Part shown: positions 1 through 6,472 of the stretch, in pieces
Position numbering within the stretch: the first letter of the stretch is position 1
How the letters are laid out: the number at the start of each line of letters is the position of its first letter
Assembly (NCBI GenBank): GCA_017561265.1
Contig: JAFZDJ010000088.1
Location: 1 to 8,031 of the forward strand
Source of the DNA: Bacteroidales bacterium
Lineage (GTDB): Bacteria > Bacteroidota > Bacteroidia > Bacteroidales > UBA932
DNA length: 8,031 nucleotides
Direction: 5' to 3'
The notes under the pieces: model-generated
The model's database searches: none
What the model saw: the letters and a program-made list of their open reading frames with translations, nothing else
Told to the model about the DNA's origin: nothing
Position numbers and translations under genes: made by a program

Positions 1-1
1 A

Positions 2-256
2 AAGGATGTCATCACCAATGAAAAGAAGTCTTTCGCAGCCTTCACAATCGGCCGTAAAGTCGGAGAAGATACACTCTATATGAACTGTATCGCATTCCCT
101 AATCAGAAATTCAAGATTCCGTTCGACATCCTTGCAAAAGGTAACGAAGTATTCGTAGCAGGCTACCTGAGACCTAACAAGTACACCAAGGACGGAGCAA
201 CATACAATGTCATCCAACTGGTAGTCGAAAAGATACGTGAAACAGATGAAAACTAA
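2..256 (+). CDS. SSB-like OB-fold protein, 3' part only
   Basis: An open frame enters from the left edge and ends at TAA 254-256, giving 84 residues without a start. The pattern FAAFTIGRKVGEDTLYMNC, then KIPFDIL, KGNEVFVAGYLRPN and a final beta-strand NVIQLVVEKI is what is expected from the second half of a single-stranded DNA-binding OB fold. In that fold, alternating hydrophobic strands surround a conserved 'KG-hydrophobic-V-x-G' turn. The usual acidic C-terminal tail that ends in a Pro-Phe pair in housekeeping SSB is absent; the protein stops at RETDEN only about nine residues after the last strand. This suits an accessory SSB-like protein of a mobile element or phage better than the chromosomal replication SSB, but the missing N-terminus prevents a firm family call. 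It lies next to an insertion-sequence remnant. Frame confidence is high and functional confidence is moderate. Confidence 0.62.
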   Translation, partial: KDVITNEKKSFAAFTIGRKVGEDTLYMNCIAFPNQKFKIPFDILAKGNEVFVAGYLRPNKYTKDGATYNVIQLVVEKIRETDEN

Positions 257-301
257 TTACTCTAACACTATGAATCCAATAACCTCTAAATCTTCTCAAT
301 T

Positions 302-445
302 ATGAACACTCTCAGATACTCAAGAACAATGTCCCTCGAAGACATCATCTCCACCACTCCTGAAGTTCGGGAGTTTATCTCAACATTAGGCCTCGTACCT
401 AAATCATCTCCTGAGGACACTAATGGAAAATCCGAAGTCGCCTGA
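302..445 (+). CDS. small hypothetical protein (47 aa), possibly cut by the IS end
   Basis: An ATG at 302 opens a 47-codon frame that begins MNTLRYSRTMSLEDIISTTP and ends at TGA 443-445. It starts 45 bases after the SSB-like stop on the same strand. I recognise no domain. The middle (about residues 10-31) looks helical and amphipathic, with SLEDII and EVREFISTLG. The last five codons (KSEVA, from 428) lie in or beside the first terminal repeat of the IS21 remnant, so the present C-terminus may derive from the insertion sequence, with the original gene longer. It could equally be a chance ORF. No ribosome binding site is visible, which is uninformative in this phylum. Confidence 0.3.
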   Translation: MNTLRYSRTMSLEDIISTTPEVREFISTLGLVPKSSPEDTNGKSEVA

Positions 446-524
446 CCCCCTAAATCCGAAATCAAACTGACCCCTTCGTCCGGTCTGAAAGTGGTCCCCT
501 AAATCCGGTGCGAAAGTGACCCCC
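431..524 (+). repeat. four tandem terminal repeats of an IS21-family left end
   Basis: Four imperfect copies of a 20-21 bp unit start at 431, 455, 479 and 504, so the spacing is 24, 24 and 25 bp. Each begins TCCG and ends in GACCCC or GTCCCC: TCCGAAGTCGCCTGACCCCC, TCCGAAATCAAACTGACCCC, a third at 479-499 and a fourth at 504-524. Multiple short direct repeats at the ends are characteristic of IS21-family elements, where they act as transposase (IstA) binding sites. Their position directly upstream of an istA-like reading frame supports this. No matching inverted copies were seen at the right of the remnant. Confidence 0.75.
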
Positions 525-583
525 TGAATGCCTGGGAATTGATTGGTAAAAAGTCAGAAATTTGGCATCAAAAGTTCAGAGCA

Positions 584-859
584 ATGCCAAACAAACCAAT
601 CAGTATGGTGAAAATACGTCAAGTACTCCGCTGCCACGCTACGGGCCTCGGCAGCAAGACAATCGCTGCGCAGATAGTGATATCGCGCACGACCGTAAAG
701 AAGTATATCCACATCTATCAAACCTGCGGCAAGTCATTCGCAGAAATCATGTCCATGGATGACATGGAACTATACGTCCTGTTTCAGGAGCAGCCTTGTA
801 CCGAGAAGAAGCCGGTTGAGATCACACCCCGTCAAGCAGAACTGGACTCTATTCTTTAA
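584..859 (+). pseudogene. istA: truncated IS21-family transposase IstA (N-terminal fragment)
   Basis: The fragment gives about 91 residues from ATG 584, beginning MPNKPISMVKIRQVLRCHAT. An in-frame TTG at 539 exists, but the ATG start matches the usual IstA opening. Residues about 8-55 form the N-terminal helix-turn-helix of IstA: KIRQVLR, then GLGSKTIAAQIVISRTTVKKYI, where SRTTVKKY is the recognition helix. The following MSMDDMELYVLFQEQ, a Pro/Glu-rich linker and PRQAELDSIL also follow the family order. The frame then hits TAA, so the DDE catalytic domain is lost and the product cannot transpose. It could still bind the adjacent repeats if expressed. The family is convincing; expression is unknown. 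Confidence 0.72.
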
Positions 860-908
860 CGAGGAGGAGTATTAATAGAAAATCGAACTGAAGAATCAGT
901 CAGATAAG

Positions 909-940
909 CAGATCGGGCAGCCATATGGCTGCCCGATCTG
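909..940. terminator. perfect 32-nt palindrome, likely bidirectional terminator
   Basis: The 14-nt arm CAGATCGGGCAGCC and its exact complement GGCTGCCCGATCTG flank the loop ATAT, and the whole 32 nt is a perfect palindrome. It begins three bases past the stop codon of the GH95 gene (read on the minus strand) and lies after the istA remnant on the plus strand. The stem is strong and G/C-rich, but neither side has a long U-run: the minus-strand side continues CTTATCT and the plus-strand side TCGTTAAT. It may therefore be a weak intrinsic terminator or a 3' stabilising hairpin for the GH95 mRNA. Confidence 0.65.
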
Positions 941-943
941 TCG

Positions 944-3259
944 TTAATCAATTATGCGGAGACGTTTGACCTTGCCGTTCTTCCATTTCAGATCTACGGT
1001 CTGACCGGTGCGGGTGCGGATGCCTTTAATGTGACCGGAAGGCCATGCTGACGGTAGTGCCGGCAATGCATATATGTTTTCAGAATCAGACTGCACGAGC
1101 ATTTCGATCACTCCGGCGCATCCTCCGAAGTTTCCGTCAATCTGGAAAGGGGAGTGAGCGTCGAAAAGGTTTGGATATGTACCTCCTCCGCGGCGGGCAT
1201 CCTCGCCTTCATATCTGTCAGGACTGACATATTGCAGAAGCCTTCTGTACATTCTGTATGCCTTTTCGCCTTCGCCAAGGCGGGCATAGAGATTGACTCG
1301 CCATCCGCAGCTCCAGCCGGTGGTCTCGAATCCTTTGATTTCCAATGTTTTGAGTGCTGCTTCGGCAAGAGGCTCTCCTGCCTTTATCTGATGTCCGGGA
1401 TATACGCCTATGAGGTGTGACTGGTGACGATGCTGAGGGTCCTGATCCTGCCAGTCATGATACCATTCCTGAAGAGCTCCATTCGCCCCGACCTTGTATC
1501 CGCCAAGTCTGGAAAGGACGTCCTCTGCTTTCTCTGCAAAAGAACTGTCTCCAAGAAGCGAAGCGGCGGAAACGGCGTTGGAAAGACATTCGCGGATGAT
1601 GGCATGGTCAGATGTAGTTCCATAAGAAGTGCGTCCGTAGTATCCGTCCGGGGTGATATAAATGTTTTCAGGTGATGTGGAAGGTGATGATATGAGTTCT
1701 CCATTCTTCTCGACAAGGTAAGCAATGCAGAATTCGGCTGCGCCCTTCAATGTCGGATAATCCCTTTCCAATGCTTTCATATCACGAGTGAAAAGCCAAT
1801 GTTCCCATATGTGTGTAGCGAGCCATGCGCCTCCGAATGGCCAGTTCGCCCAGTTAGGGTCGCCTTCTCCAAGGCCTACAGGGCATGTCATGGCCCATAT
1901 GTCCGTATTGTGTGCCAAAGACCATCCTTCTTTGATTCCATAATAGTTCTCTGCAGACACCTCTCCTGTCTTGCTGAGATTACGGATAAAGCCCAAAAGC
2001 ACTTCATGCATTTCCGGAAGACCGGCAGATTCGGCAGCCCAGTAATTTTCTTCAAGATTGATGTTTGTAGTATAATTCGAGCTCCATGGCGGTACCATCT
2101 CCTCGTTCCAAAGGCCTTGAAGGTTTGCCGGAACCCCTTCAGTACGTGAAGAAGAGATAAGCAAGTAACGTCCATACTGGAAATACAAAGCTTCCAGCTC
2201 CGGATTCGATTCTCCGTCAGCATATCTGAGGAGCTGGACATCGGTAGGAAGCTCTCGTACCGCCTTGTCCGTCTTGCCCAAATCCAGACTTACGCGGTCA
2301 AAAAGCTCCTTGTAGTCATCTTCATGGCGCTTGAGAAGGGTCTTCCAGTCCTTTCCCATAGCCTGCGTCATATTCGTCAGGGCTGCATCTTTGTACTCTT
2401 TTCCCTCCTTTACCGGATCACGGTCGAAGCCCGCAAAACTTGTGGAATTCACGATGCGGATCACTGCTTCATTGACACCGGAAATCACCAGCATCCCGTC
2501 TTGTGCGACGGCTCCCTCGCAGCTTACGACCGTACGGTAATGGATTCCTCTTTCGGGATCATACAGAAATCTTTCCTTGAAGTTGTGGTAGTAATTCGGA
2601 TATGAGTGCCATGCTGCATAGCCGTCGCTTATGAGCATGTTTCCGGAAACGGAAGTCTGATGAGGAAGCTGCGAATCCAATGTGATGGATGCTTCGATCG
2701 GAGCCTCGCTGCTCAGTCTGATGACGATTACAGAATCAGGGGCGGAAGCGATGTACTCGGCCTTGAAATGTTTTCCGTCCCTCTTGTATGTGACCTCTGC
2801 ATGGGCATCTGAAATGTCGAGAAGACGCTGGTACTCTGTTATTTCGCCTTCCGCGTATGTTATTTCAATGCTTCCCAAAGGCTGATAATTTTCGCTGTAG
2901 TGCCCCTGCACATGTCTCTGCAGACGGTCGGCTTCCCGGTAATCTTCATTATTCAAAGCTTCTCTTACCTTGTCGAACCATGATGCCGCTTCACCCCATG
3001 GAGTAATTGTCTCGCTGAGCTGGAAATCAGGATGTTCTTCTCCCTTGTCAGGTTCTCCTGTCCATAATGTGATGTCATTCAATGATATACGATCTGTGGT
3101 GGTGCCTCCGTAAACCATTGCTCCGATACGGCCGTTTCCGATTGGAAGTGCCTCCTCGAAATATACTGCCGGAGCATCATAGCTCAAGGTCAGTGACTCC
3201 TGACATGTACATGACGCGCCAAGCATGGCTGCGCAAAGTATGATGAACAATCTTTTCAT
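944..3259 (-). CDS. GH95 alpha-L-fucosidase / alpha-L-galactosidase family glycoside hydrolase
   Basis: This 771-residue exported enzyme is predicted to remove terminal alpha-linked L-fucose or L-galactose from glycan side chains by an inverting mechanism. The signal peptide [17 protein letters not shown] could be a loose lipobox (Cys17) or a normal Sec signal, so it is periplasmic or outer-membrane anchored. An N-terminal beta-domain (about 22-300) opens with the family signature [17 protein letters not shown] (36-52). A linker and the (alpha/alpha)6 catalytic barrel (about 310-690) and a C-terminal beta-region follow. Residues matching the Bifidobacterium AfcA active site are visible: Asn399 and Asn401 in TTNIN, the general acid Glu531 in STSPEN, and Asp708 in FQIDGN. 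Other family motifs are HNTDIW (450-455), [12 protein letters not shown] (469-480) and [13 protein letters not shown] (610-622). The gene is complete and of normal length. It diverges from the GH43 gene. Thr397 may favour L-galactose, so exact specificity is open. Confidence 0.93.
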   Translation of the reverse strand: MKRLFIILCAAMLGASCTCQESLTLSYDAPAVYFEEALPIGNGRIGAMVYGGTTTDRISLNDITLWTGEPDKGEEHPDFQLSETITPWGEAASWFDKVREALNNEDYREADRLQRHVQGHYSENYQPLGSIEITYAEGEITEYQRLLDISDAHAEVTYKRDGKHFKAEYIASAPDSVIVIRLSSEAPIEASITLDSQLPHQTSVSGNMLISDGYAAWHSYPNYYHNFKERFLYDPERGIHYRTVVSCEGAVAQDGMLVISGVNEAVIRIVNSTSFAGFDRDPVKEGKEYKDAALTNMTQAMGKDWKTLLKRHEDDYKELFDRVSLDLGKTDKAVRELPTDVQLLRYADGESNPELEALYFQYGRYLLISSSRTEGVPANLQGLWNEEMVPPWSSNYTTNINLEENYWAAESAGLPEMHEVLLGFIRNLSKTGEVSAENYYGIKEGWSLAHNTDIWAMTCPVGLGEGDPNWANWPFGGAWLATHIWEHWLFTRDMKALERDYPTLKGAAEFCIAYLVEKNGELISSPSTSPENIYITPDGYYGRTSYGTTSDHAIIRECLSNAVSAASLLGDSSFAEKAEDVLSRLGGYKVGANGALQEWYHDWQDQDPQHRHQSHLIGVYPGHQIKAGEPLAEAALKTLEIKGFETTGWSCGWRVNLYARLGEGEKAYRMYRRLLQYVSPDRYEGEDARRGGGTYPNLFDAHSPFQIDGNFGGCAGVIEMLVQSDSENIYALPALPSAWPSGHIKGIRTRTGQTVDLKWKNGKVKRLRIID

Positions 3260-3283
3260 GGCTGCATATCATTGATTAAGTTA

Positions 3284-3291
3284 TAAAGGTA
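3284..3291 (-). promoter_or_regulatory. weak candidate -7 element for the GH95 gene
   Basis: Read on the minus strand the bases are TACCTTTA, one mismatch from the Bacteroidota -7 consensus TAnnTTTG, 24 bases upstream of the GH95 start codon. No good TTTG-type -33 element was found at the expected distance, so this may depend on an activator or be coincidental. Confidence 0.27.
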
Positions 3292-3307
3292 GGAATTTTC
3301 TTCAATA

Positions 3308-3341
3308 TTGATGCTTTCTATAATTTTATTCTCTATCTTTG
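3308..3341 (+). promoter_or_regulatory. candidate Bacteroidota promoter for the GH43 gene
   Basis: TATCTTTG at 3334-3341 matches the -7 consensus TAnnTTTG exactly. A TTG at 3308-3310 could serve as the -33 element, but the 23-base spacing is longer than the usual 19-21. The predicted 5' leader is only about 20 bases before ATG 3368. The TTG is part of a perfect 8-bp palindrome CAATATTG (3303-3310), which could be a half-site for a regulator of the divergent pair, though 8 bp can arise by chance. Confidence 0.5.
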
Positions 3342-3367
3342 AAATCATAACCAAACCATAACACTAG

Positions 3368-4744
3368 ATGAAAACCAGAATCTTAAGCTTGGCGGCACTT
3401 ACATTGCTCGCTGCCGTTTCGTGTAACACCACTAAGGATACCTCTGTGCATCAGTCAATGTATGACCTGAATATGCCTATCATTCAGACAAAGTACACAG
3501 CCGATCCGGCACCAATCGTTATCGGTGATACCCTCTACCTTTATACAAGTCATGATGATGACCATGGTGAGAACTTCATCATGAAGGACTGGCTTCTCTA
3601 CACTACCACCGATATGGTGAACTGGCAGGACAGAGGAGCTGTAGCAAGTCTCAGAGACTTCAAGTGGTACAGGAACAATAACGGAGCATGGGCTCAGCAG
3701 GTGGTGGAGCGTAACGGCAAGTACTATATGTACTGCCCGATCCATGGAAACGGAATCGGAGTCCTTGTGGCTGACTCTCCATACGGACCTTTCGTCGATC
3801 CGATCGGAGGAACTCTCGTATGGCAGAAGGAACATTGGTACGATATCGACCCGACTGTATGGATCGACGATGACGGCCAGGCTTACATGTATTGGGGAAA
3901 TCCTAATCTTTACTATGTGAAGCTTAATGAAGATATGATCTCATACTCGGGAGACATCGTTGAGATGCCGCATATCGAGGACTATCAGGAAGGCCCATGG
4001 TTCTATAAGAGAAACGGCCATTATTACCTCGCATTCGCTTCTACATGCTGCCCTGAGGGTATCGGATACGCTATGAGCGACAGCCCTACGGGACCATGGG
4101 AGTACAAGGGACATATCATGGACCATACTCACCGTGACCGCGGAAATCACCCGGGAATCATCGACTACAAAGGTAAGAGCTGGTGTTTCGGACAGAACTA
4201 TGACATCTTCCGCCTCGAGGAAAGCCGTCATGCAGAGCGTCGTTCTGTGGCTCTTGCAGAAATGCATTACAATGAAGATGGAACAATTCAGGAACTTCCT
4301 TATTTCGTAGACCTCAAGGTCGAGCAGGTAGAATGGTTCAATCCATACAAGAAGGTTCAGGCCGAGACAATGGCATGGGGCTACGGTCTGAAGACCATTC
4401 CGAAGAACCAGTGGGGCAAGGATCGTTGGGATCAGCTTGTTACAAATGTCGATGACGGCGAGTACATCAAGCTCAGAGGCGTTGACTTCGGAAGCGGTGC
4501 AAAGTCATTTACAGTATGTGCGTCCGCACTTCTTTATGGAGGTACCATAGAGATCCGTCTTGATGACTTCGACGGCAAGCTCGTAGGAAAGGTCGATATC
4601 GGATGTACAAAGAACGAACTGACTGAATTCACTACAAATATAAGGGGAGCGAAGGGCGTTCATGACCTCTGCCTCGTCTTCAGGGCAAGCAGATATCAGG
4701 AAAAGAATCTCTTCCAGCTCGACTGGTGGAGAATGGATCAGTAA
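3368..4744 (+). CDS. GH43 family beta-xylosidase / alpha-L-arabinofuranosidase with C-terminal CBM6-like domain
   Basis: This 458-residue exported inverting glycosidase probably acts on xylose or arabinose linkages of plant hemicellulose. The N-terminus MKTRILSLAALTLLAAVSCN is a lipoprotein-type signal with Cys19, so it is likely membrane anchored. A five-bladed beta-propeller catalytic domain spans about 38-320. The three GH43 acids are visible: base Asp46 in YTADPAP, pKa-modulating Asp161 in YDIDPTVWIDDDGQ, and acid Glu208 in YQEGPWF. His261 in GNHPGIIDYKGK fits the central ion-binding histidine. Residues about 328-458 look like a family 6 carbohydrate-binding module, starting VQAETMAWG and ending FQLDWWRM, with exposed Trp337, Trp349 and Trp354. 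The length is normal for this two-domain architecture. The gene is a single transcription unit with its own promoter and terminator. Family assignment is firm; substrate is inferred from the family and the GH95 neighbour. Confidence 0.93.
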   Translation: MKTRILSLAALTLLAAVSCNTTKDTSVHQSMYDLNMPIIQTKYTADPAPIVIGDTLYLYTSHDDDHGENFIMKDWLLYTTTDMVNWQDRGAVASLRDFKWYRNNNGAWAQQVVERNGKYYMYCPIHGNGIGVLVADSPYGPFVDPIGGTLVWQKEHWYDIDPTVWIDDDGQAYMYWGNPNLYYVKLNEDMISYSGDIVEMPHIEDYQEGPWFYKRNGHYYLAFASTCCPEGIGYAMSDSPTGPWEYKGHIMDHTHRDRGNHPGIIDYKGKSWCFGQNYDIFRLEESRHAERRSVALAEMHYNEDGTIQELPYFVDLKVEQVEWFNPYKKVQAETMAWGYGLKTIPKNQWGKDRWDQLVTNVDDGEYIKLRGVDFGSGAKSFTVCASALLYGGTIEIRLDDFDGKLVGKVDIGCTKNELTEFTTNIRGAKGVHDLCLVFRASRYQEKNLFQLDWWRMDQ

Positions 4745-4780
4745 CAAAAAAAGCAGCACTCGGTGCTGCTTTTTTTTGTT
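4743..4780. terminator. bidirectional intrinsic terminator shared by convergent genes
   Basis: An A-tract (4746-4752) leads into the arm GCAGCAC (4753-4759), loop TCG, arm GTGCTGC (4763-4769) and eight T's (4770-4777). On either strand this gives a hairpin followed by a U-run, a textbook Rho-independent terminator in both directions. The structure overlaps the stop codons of both flanking genes: TAA 4742-4744 of GH43 on plus, and TAA read from 4781-4779 of the hydrolase on minus. Confidence 0.92.
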
Positions 4781-5681
4781 AGTCAATCAGGTCATTCTTT
4801 TCAACTGTCCAACCGTCTCTCAGCGAGAGTCCGCATGGAAGTCCCTGGAACATCTTTGCTGCTTCCTCATTGCCCTGAAGCTGCCACTGGAGCCATGCAA
4901 GTGCAGGAACTGTGAATTCTCCGCCGTGAGCTTCGCGGTATGTTCCGCCATGACCTACAGGATAGTTAGCCGCTACTGCCGGAACCTTTTGGATACGGCG
5001 GAAGTCGTCCATTCCGTTGGCATATGCTATATCTTCCTCACCTCCGAGAATGTAGATGATAGGAACTGCAATCTTCTGGAGTTTTTCCTTCTCAGGCATA
5101 GGCATGCCTGGTACAGCACCTGCCGGATTCACGAAAAGACCACTGTTCATGATCATGAGAGTCTTGAAACGTGGATCAGCAGAGTTGTCGAGTGTCTGAA
5201 GACCTCCGCATGACATACCGGCTGCCGCAATTGCATCAGTGTCGATTCTACCGTAGAAAGGACTCTCCTTGTCTGCATTCTGAGCTATTGCCCAGTCTAC
5301 TGACTGGATCTGCTGCTCTGATGTCGATCTCTCACCGTGATACGGTACTTCCTCCATAGGAATATGTCCGGTCGCAATCACGAGGAAGCCGTGAGATGCG
5401 ATTTCATTCAGGAACTTGAAGTGCTCCCATGGTGAGTTGGTACATGCTCCGTTTCCCCATACGAGCACAGGAAGCTTGTTCTTCTTTCCGAATGCAGAAA
5501 GATCCTGAGGTGCAAACACTGTGTGGGCTGCGAAATCCGGAGCCTCGAACATGAGAGCCTTATATGGGCCTGTACCTCCTTCTTCCACGATTTTTGATTG
5601 TGTTGTCTCCGGTGCTACCGGTCCTGTTGCGCATGCTGTAAGAAGAGCTGCAGCAAAAATGGTCATTAGTCTGGCTTTCAT
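4779..5681 (-). CDS. lipoprotein alpha/beta hydrolase (cutinase/chlorophyllase/dienelactone hydrolase-like)
   Basis: This 300-residue secreted serine hydrolase has an unknown ester substrate. From ATG 5681 the start MKARLMTIFAAALLTACATG is a strong lipoprotein signal (lipobox LTAC, Cys17). The frame stays open upstream to 5756, but that extension contains the predicted promoter and would bury the signal peptide, so 5681 is chosen. The alpha/beta fold shows strand LPVLVWGNGAC (70-80, likely oxyanion region), ASHGFLVIATG (95-105), the nucleophile elbow GMSCG with Ser157, the acid Asp217 in LGGEEDIAYAN and the base His244 in YPVGHGG. The C-terminal segment ALAWLQWQLQG is typical of these polymer- and lipid-ester hydrolase relatives. 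Convergence with GH43 and closeness to GH95 suggest, without proving, deacylation of decorated hemicellulose. Alternatives are a lipid or cutin-type esterase. The fold and triad are well supported; the substrate is not. Confidence 0.85.
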   Translation of the reverse strand: MKARLMTIFAAALLTACATGPVAPETTQSKIVEEGGTGPYKALMFEAPDFAAHTVFAPQDLSAFGKKNKLPVLVWGNGACTNSPWEHFKFLNEIASHGFLVIATGHIPMEEVPYHGERSTSEQQIQSVDWAIAQNADKESPFYGRIDTDAIAAAGMSCGGLQTLDNSADPRFKTLMIMNSGLFVNPAGAVPGMPMPEKEKLQKIAVPIIYILGGEEDIAYANGMDDFRRIQKVPAVAANYPVGHGGTYREAHGGEFTVPALAWLQWQLQGNEEAAKMFQGLPCGLSLRDGWTVEKNDLID

Positions 5682-5705
5682 ATCTGTTATGGTTTTTGTA
5701 TTGTA

Positions 5706-5713
5706 CAAAAGTA
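5706..5713 (-). promoter_or_regulatory. -7 element for the alpha/beta hydrolase gene
   Basis: The plus strand reads CAAAAGTA, which is TACTTTTG on the minus strand, an exact TAnnTTTG match. It lies 24 bases upstream of the chosen ATG (5681) and predicts a very short leader. No clear -33 TTTG is seen at 19-21 bases upstream. The site supports the downstream start codon over the 5756 alternative. Confidence 0.5.
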
Positions 5714-5772
5714 ATAAAAATATACAATAGTTCTTGTCTTCTGTCTGAAAACTCATTTTATGTATTTCTCGA

Positions 5773-5803
5773 TTTGGTCTGTCATTTGCTTTGTAGTATT
5801 TTG
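5773..5803 (+). promoter_or_regulatory. candidate promoter of the DUF4251-DUF4136-barrel operon
   Basis: TTTG at 5773-5776 and TATTTTG at 5797-5803 are 20 bases apart, the distance expected between Bacteroidota -33 and -7 elements, although the -7 is one base shorter than TAnnTTTG. The leader to ATG 5827 would be short and is A/T-rich (AAAAATTAAAAATTACAAAG), as usual for efficient translation start regions in this phylum. The 145-bp space from 5682 to 5826 holds this and the divergent hydrolase promoter. Confidence 0.45.
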
Positions 5804-5826
5804 AAAAATTAAAAATTACAAAGTAT

Positions 5827-6456
5827 ATGAAACGAATCTTGCTGACCTTGATGGTCGTTGTCGCAGGGCTTTCGACGATTGCCCCCGACGCGTCTGCTCA
5901 GACAGACTATAGCAATACCGGTGCCTCCAGGCGACAGAAAATGATGAACGACTGGCATAAGGACATGGCTGAATTCAGAGCACGTTCTGCTGAAGACCGC
6001 CAGCTTCGCGAATTGGCTGACTCGCTGGCATCGGTACAGGCACGGGCCGCTCTTCGCAATCAGGACTTCGTTCTTGAGGCAGAAAGTCTCCAGTTCCGTA
6101 ATGGATCGACTGTTTTTGTCAACTCCACTACCAACTTCATTTCTGTGAAAGGTAACAGAGCGGTTGTGCAGATCTCCCCAAGCAACTTCTCAGCCGGCCC
6201 TAACGGACTTGGAGGTGTAACAGTGGATGGATATATTTCCAACCAGAAGGTCATGACCGACTCTAAGGGACGTGTCACCTTTTCAATGAATGTTACTGGA
6301 ATCGGTATCAATGCAGAGGTTGAAATCTATATGTATCCAGACTCCAATAAGGCAACGGCTACGGTATACCCTAACTTCAATTCCAATACCGTATGGCTCC
6401 AGGGCAGCATCGTGCCTTACAACAACTCCAACGTGTTCGAAGGAAGCTCATTATAA
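5827..6456 (+). CDS. DUF4251 domain periplasmic protein
   Basis: This 209-residue exported protein of unknown function is first in a three-gene operon. The Sec signal peptide MKRILLTLMVVVAGLSTIAP ends in ASA|Q (cleavage after residue 24), with no lipobox, so the protein is periplasmic or secreted. Residues about 33-78 are a charged, probably helical segment (RRQKMMNDWHKDMAEFRARS). The DUF4251 domain follows from about 80 to 195 and is beta-rich: FVLEAESLQFRNG, then STTNFISVKGNRAVVQIS, a Gly-rich stretch GPNGLGGVTVDG and MNVTGIGINAEVEIYMYP. The family is almost confined to Bacteroidota and has no known activity; I see no catalytic motif. The next gene begins 16 bases downstream, so cotranscription is likely. 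Family assignment is by recognition of the domain pattern. Confidence 0.85.
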   Translation: MKRILLTLMVVVAGLSTIAPDASAQTDYSNTGASRRQKMMNDWHKDMAEFRARSAEDRQLRELADSLASVQARAALRNQDFVLEAESLQFRNGSTVFVNSTTNFISVKGNRAVVQISPSNFSAGPNGLGGVTVDGYISNQKVMTDSKGRVTFSMNVTGIGINAEVEIYMYPDSNKATATVYPNFNSNTVWLQGSIVPYNNSNVFEGSSL

Positions 6457-6472
6457 AACGAATTAATACAAA

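Larger units (their letters stand above)
427..908 (+). mobile_element. IS21-family insertion sequence remnant (left end only)
   Basis: The segment holds the repeat-bearing left end (431-524) and the first part of istA (584-859). A full IS21-family element carries istA (roughly 400-550 codons) and istB (roughly 250 codons) and spans about 2-3 kb. Here almost everything after istA codon 91 is missing before the GH95 terminator at 909. The left limit is placed just outside the first repeat and the right limit just before the palindrome. Both are estimates, because no target-site duplication could be identified. The element cannot move by itself, since it has no DDE catalytic core, no IstB ATPase and no second end. 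Confidence 0.6.

Noticed and set aside
270..305. Tiny 11-codon ORF whose TGA overlaps the ATG of the 47-codon ORF (ATGA)
   Set aside because: It suggests translational coupling, but a frame this short occurs readily by chance in A/T-rich intergenic DNA and nothing else supports it.
2..524. CRISPR-like array from the short regular repeats near 431-524
   Set aside because: Units of 20-21 bp with only 3-5 bp between them have no room for spacers, and the repeats adjoin istA; they are IS ends.
539..583. Upstream TTG start for the istA fragment
   Set aside because: IstA proteins usually begin near the helix-turn-helix with an MPNKPISM-like start, as seen at ATG 584; the extra 15 residues are not family-like.
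1408..2241. Several open frames of 83-117 codons overlapping the GH95 gene on both strands
   Set aside because: All lie inside the GH95 coding region, which has continuous family motifs from end to end; their products show no recognisable pattern or signal peptide.
4662..5213. 183-codon plus-strand ORF overlapping the GH43 end and the hydrolase gene
   Set aside because: It runs through the terminator and antisense to the hydrolase, has no domain-like pattern, and its length follows from the codon structure of the two real genes.
5682..5756. N-terminal extension of the alpha/beta hydrolase by 25 codons
   Set aside because: The extension includes a TAnnTTTG promoter element and would place an ideal lipoprotein signal peptide internally; the ATG at 5681 is far better.
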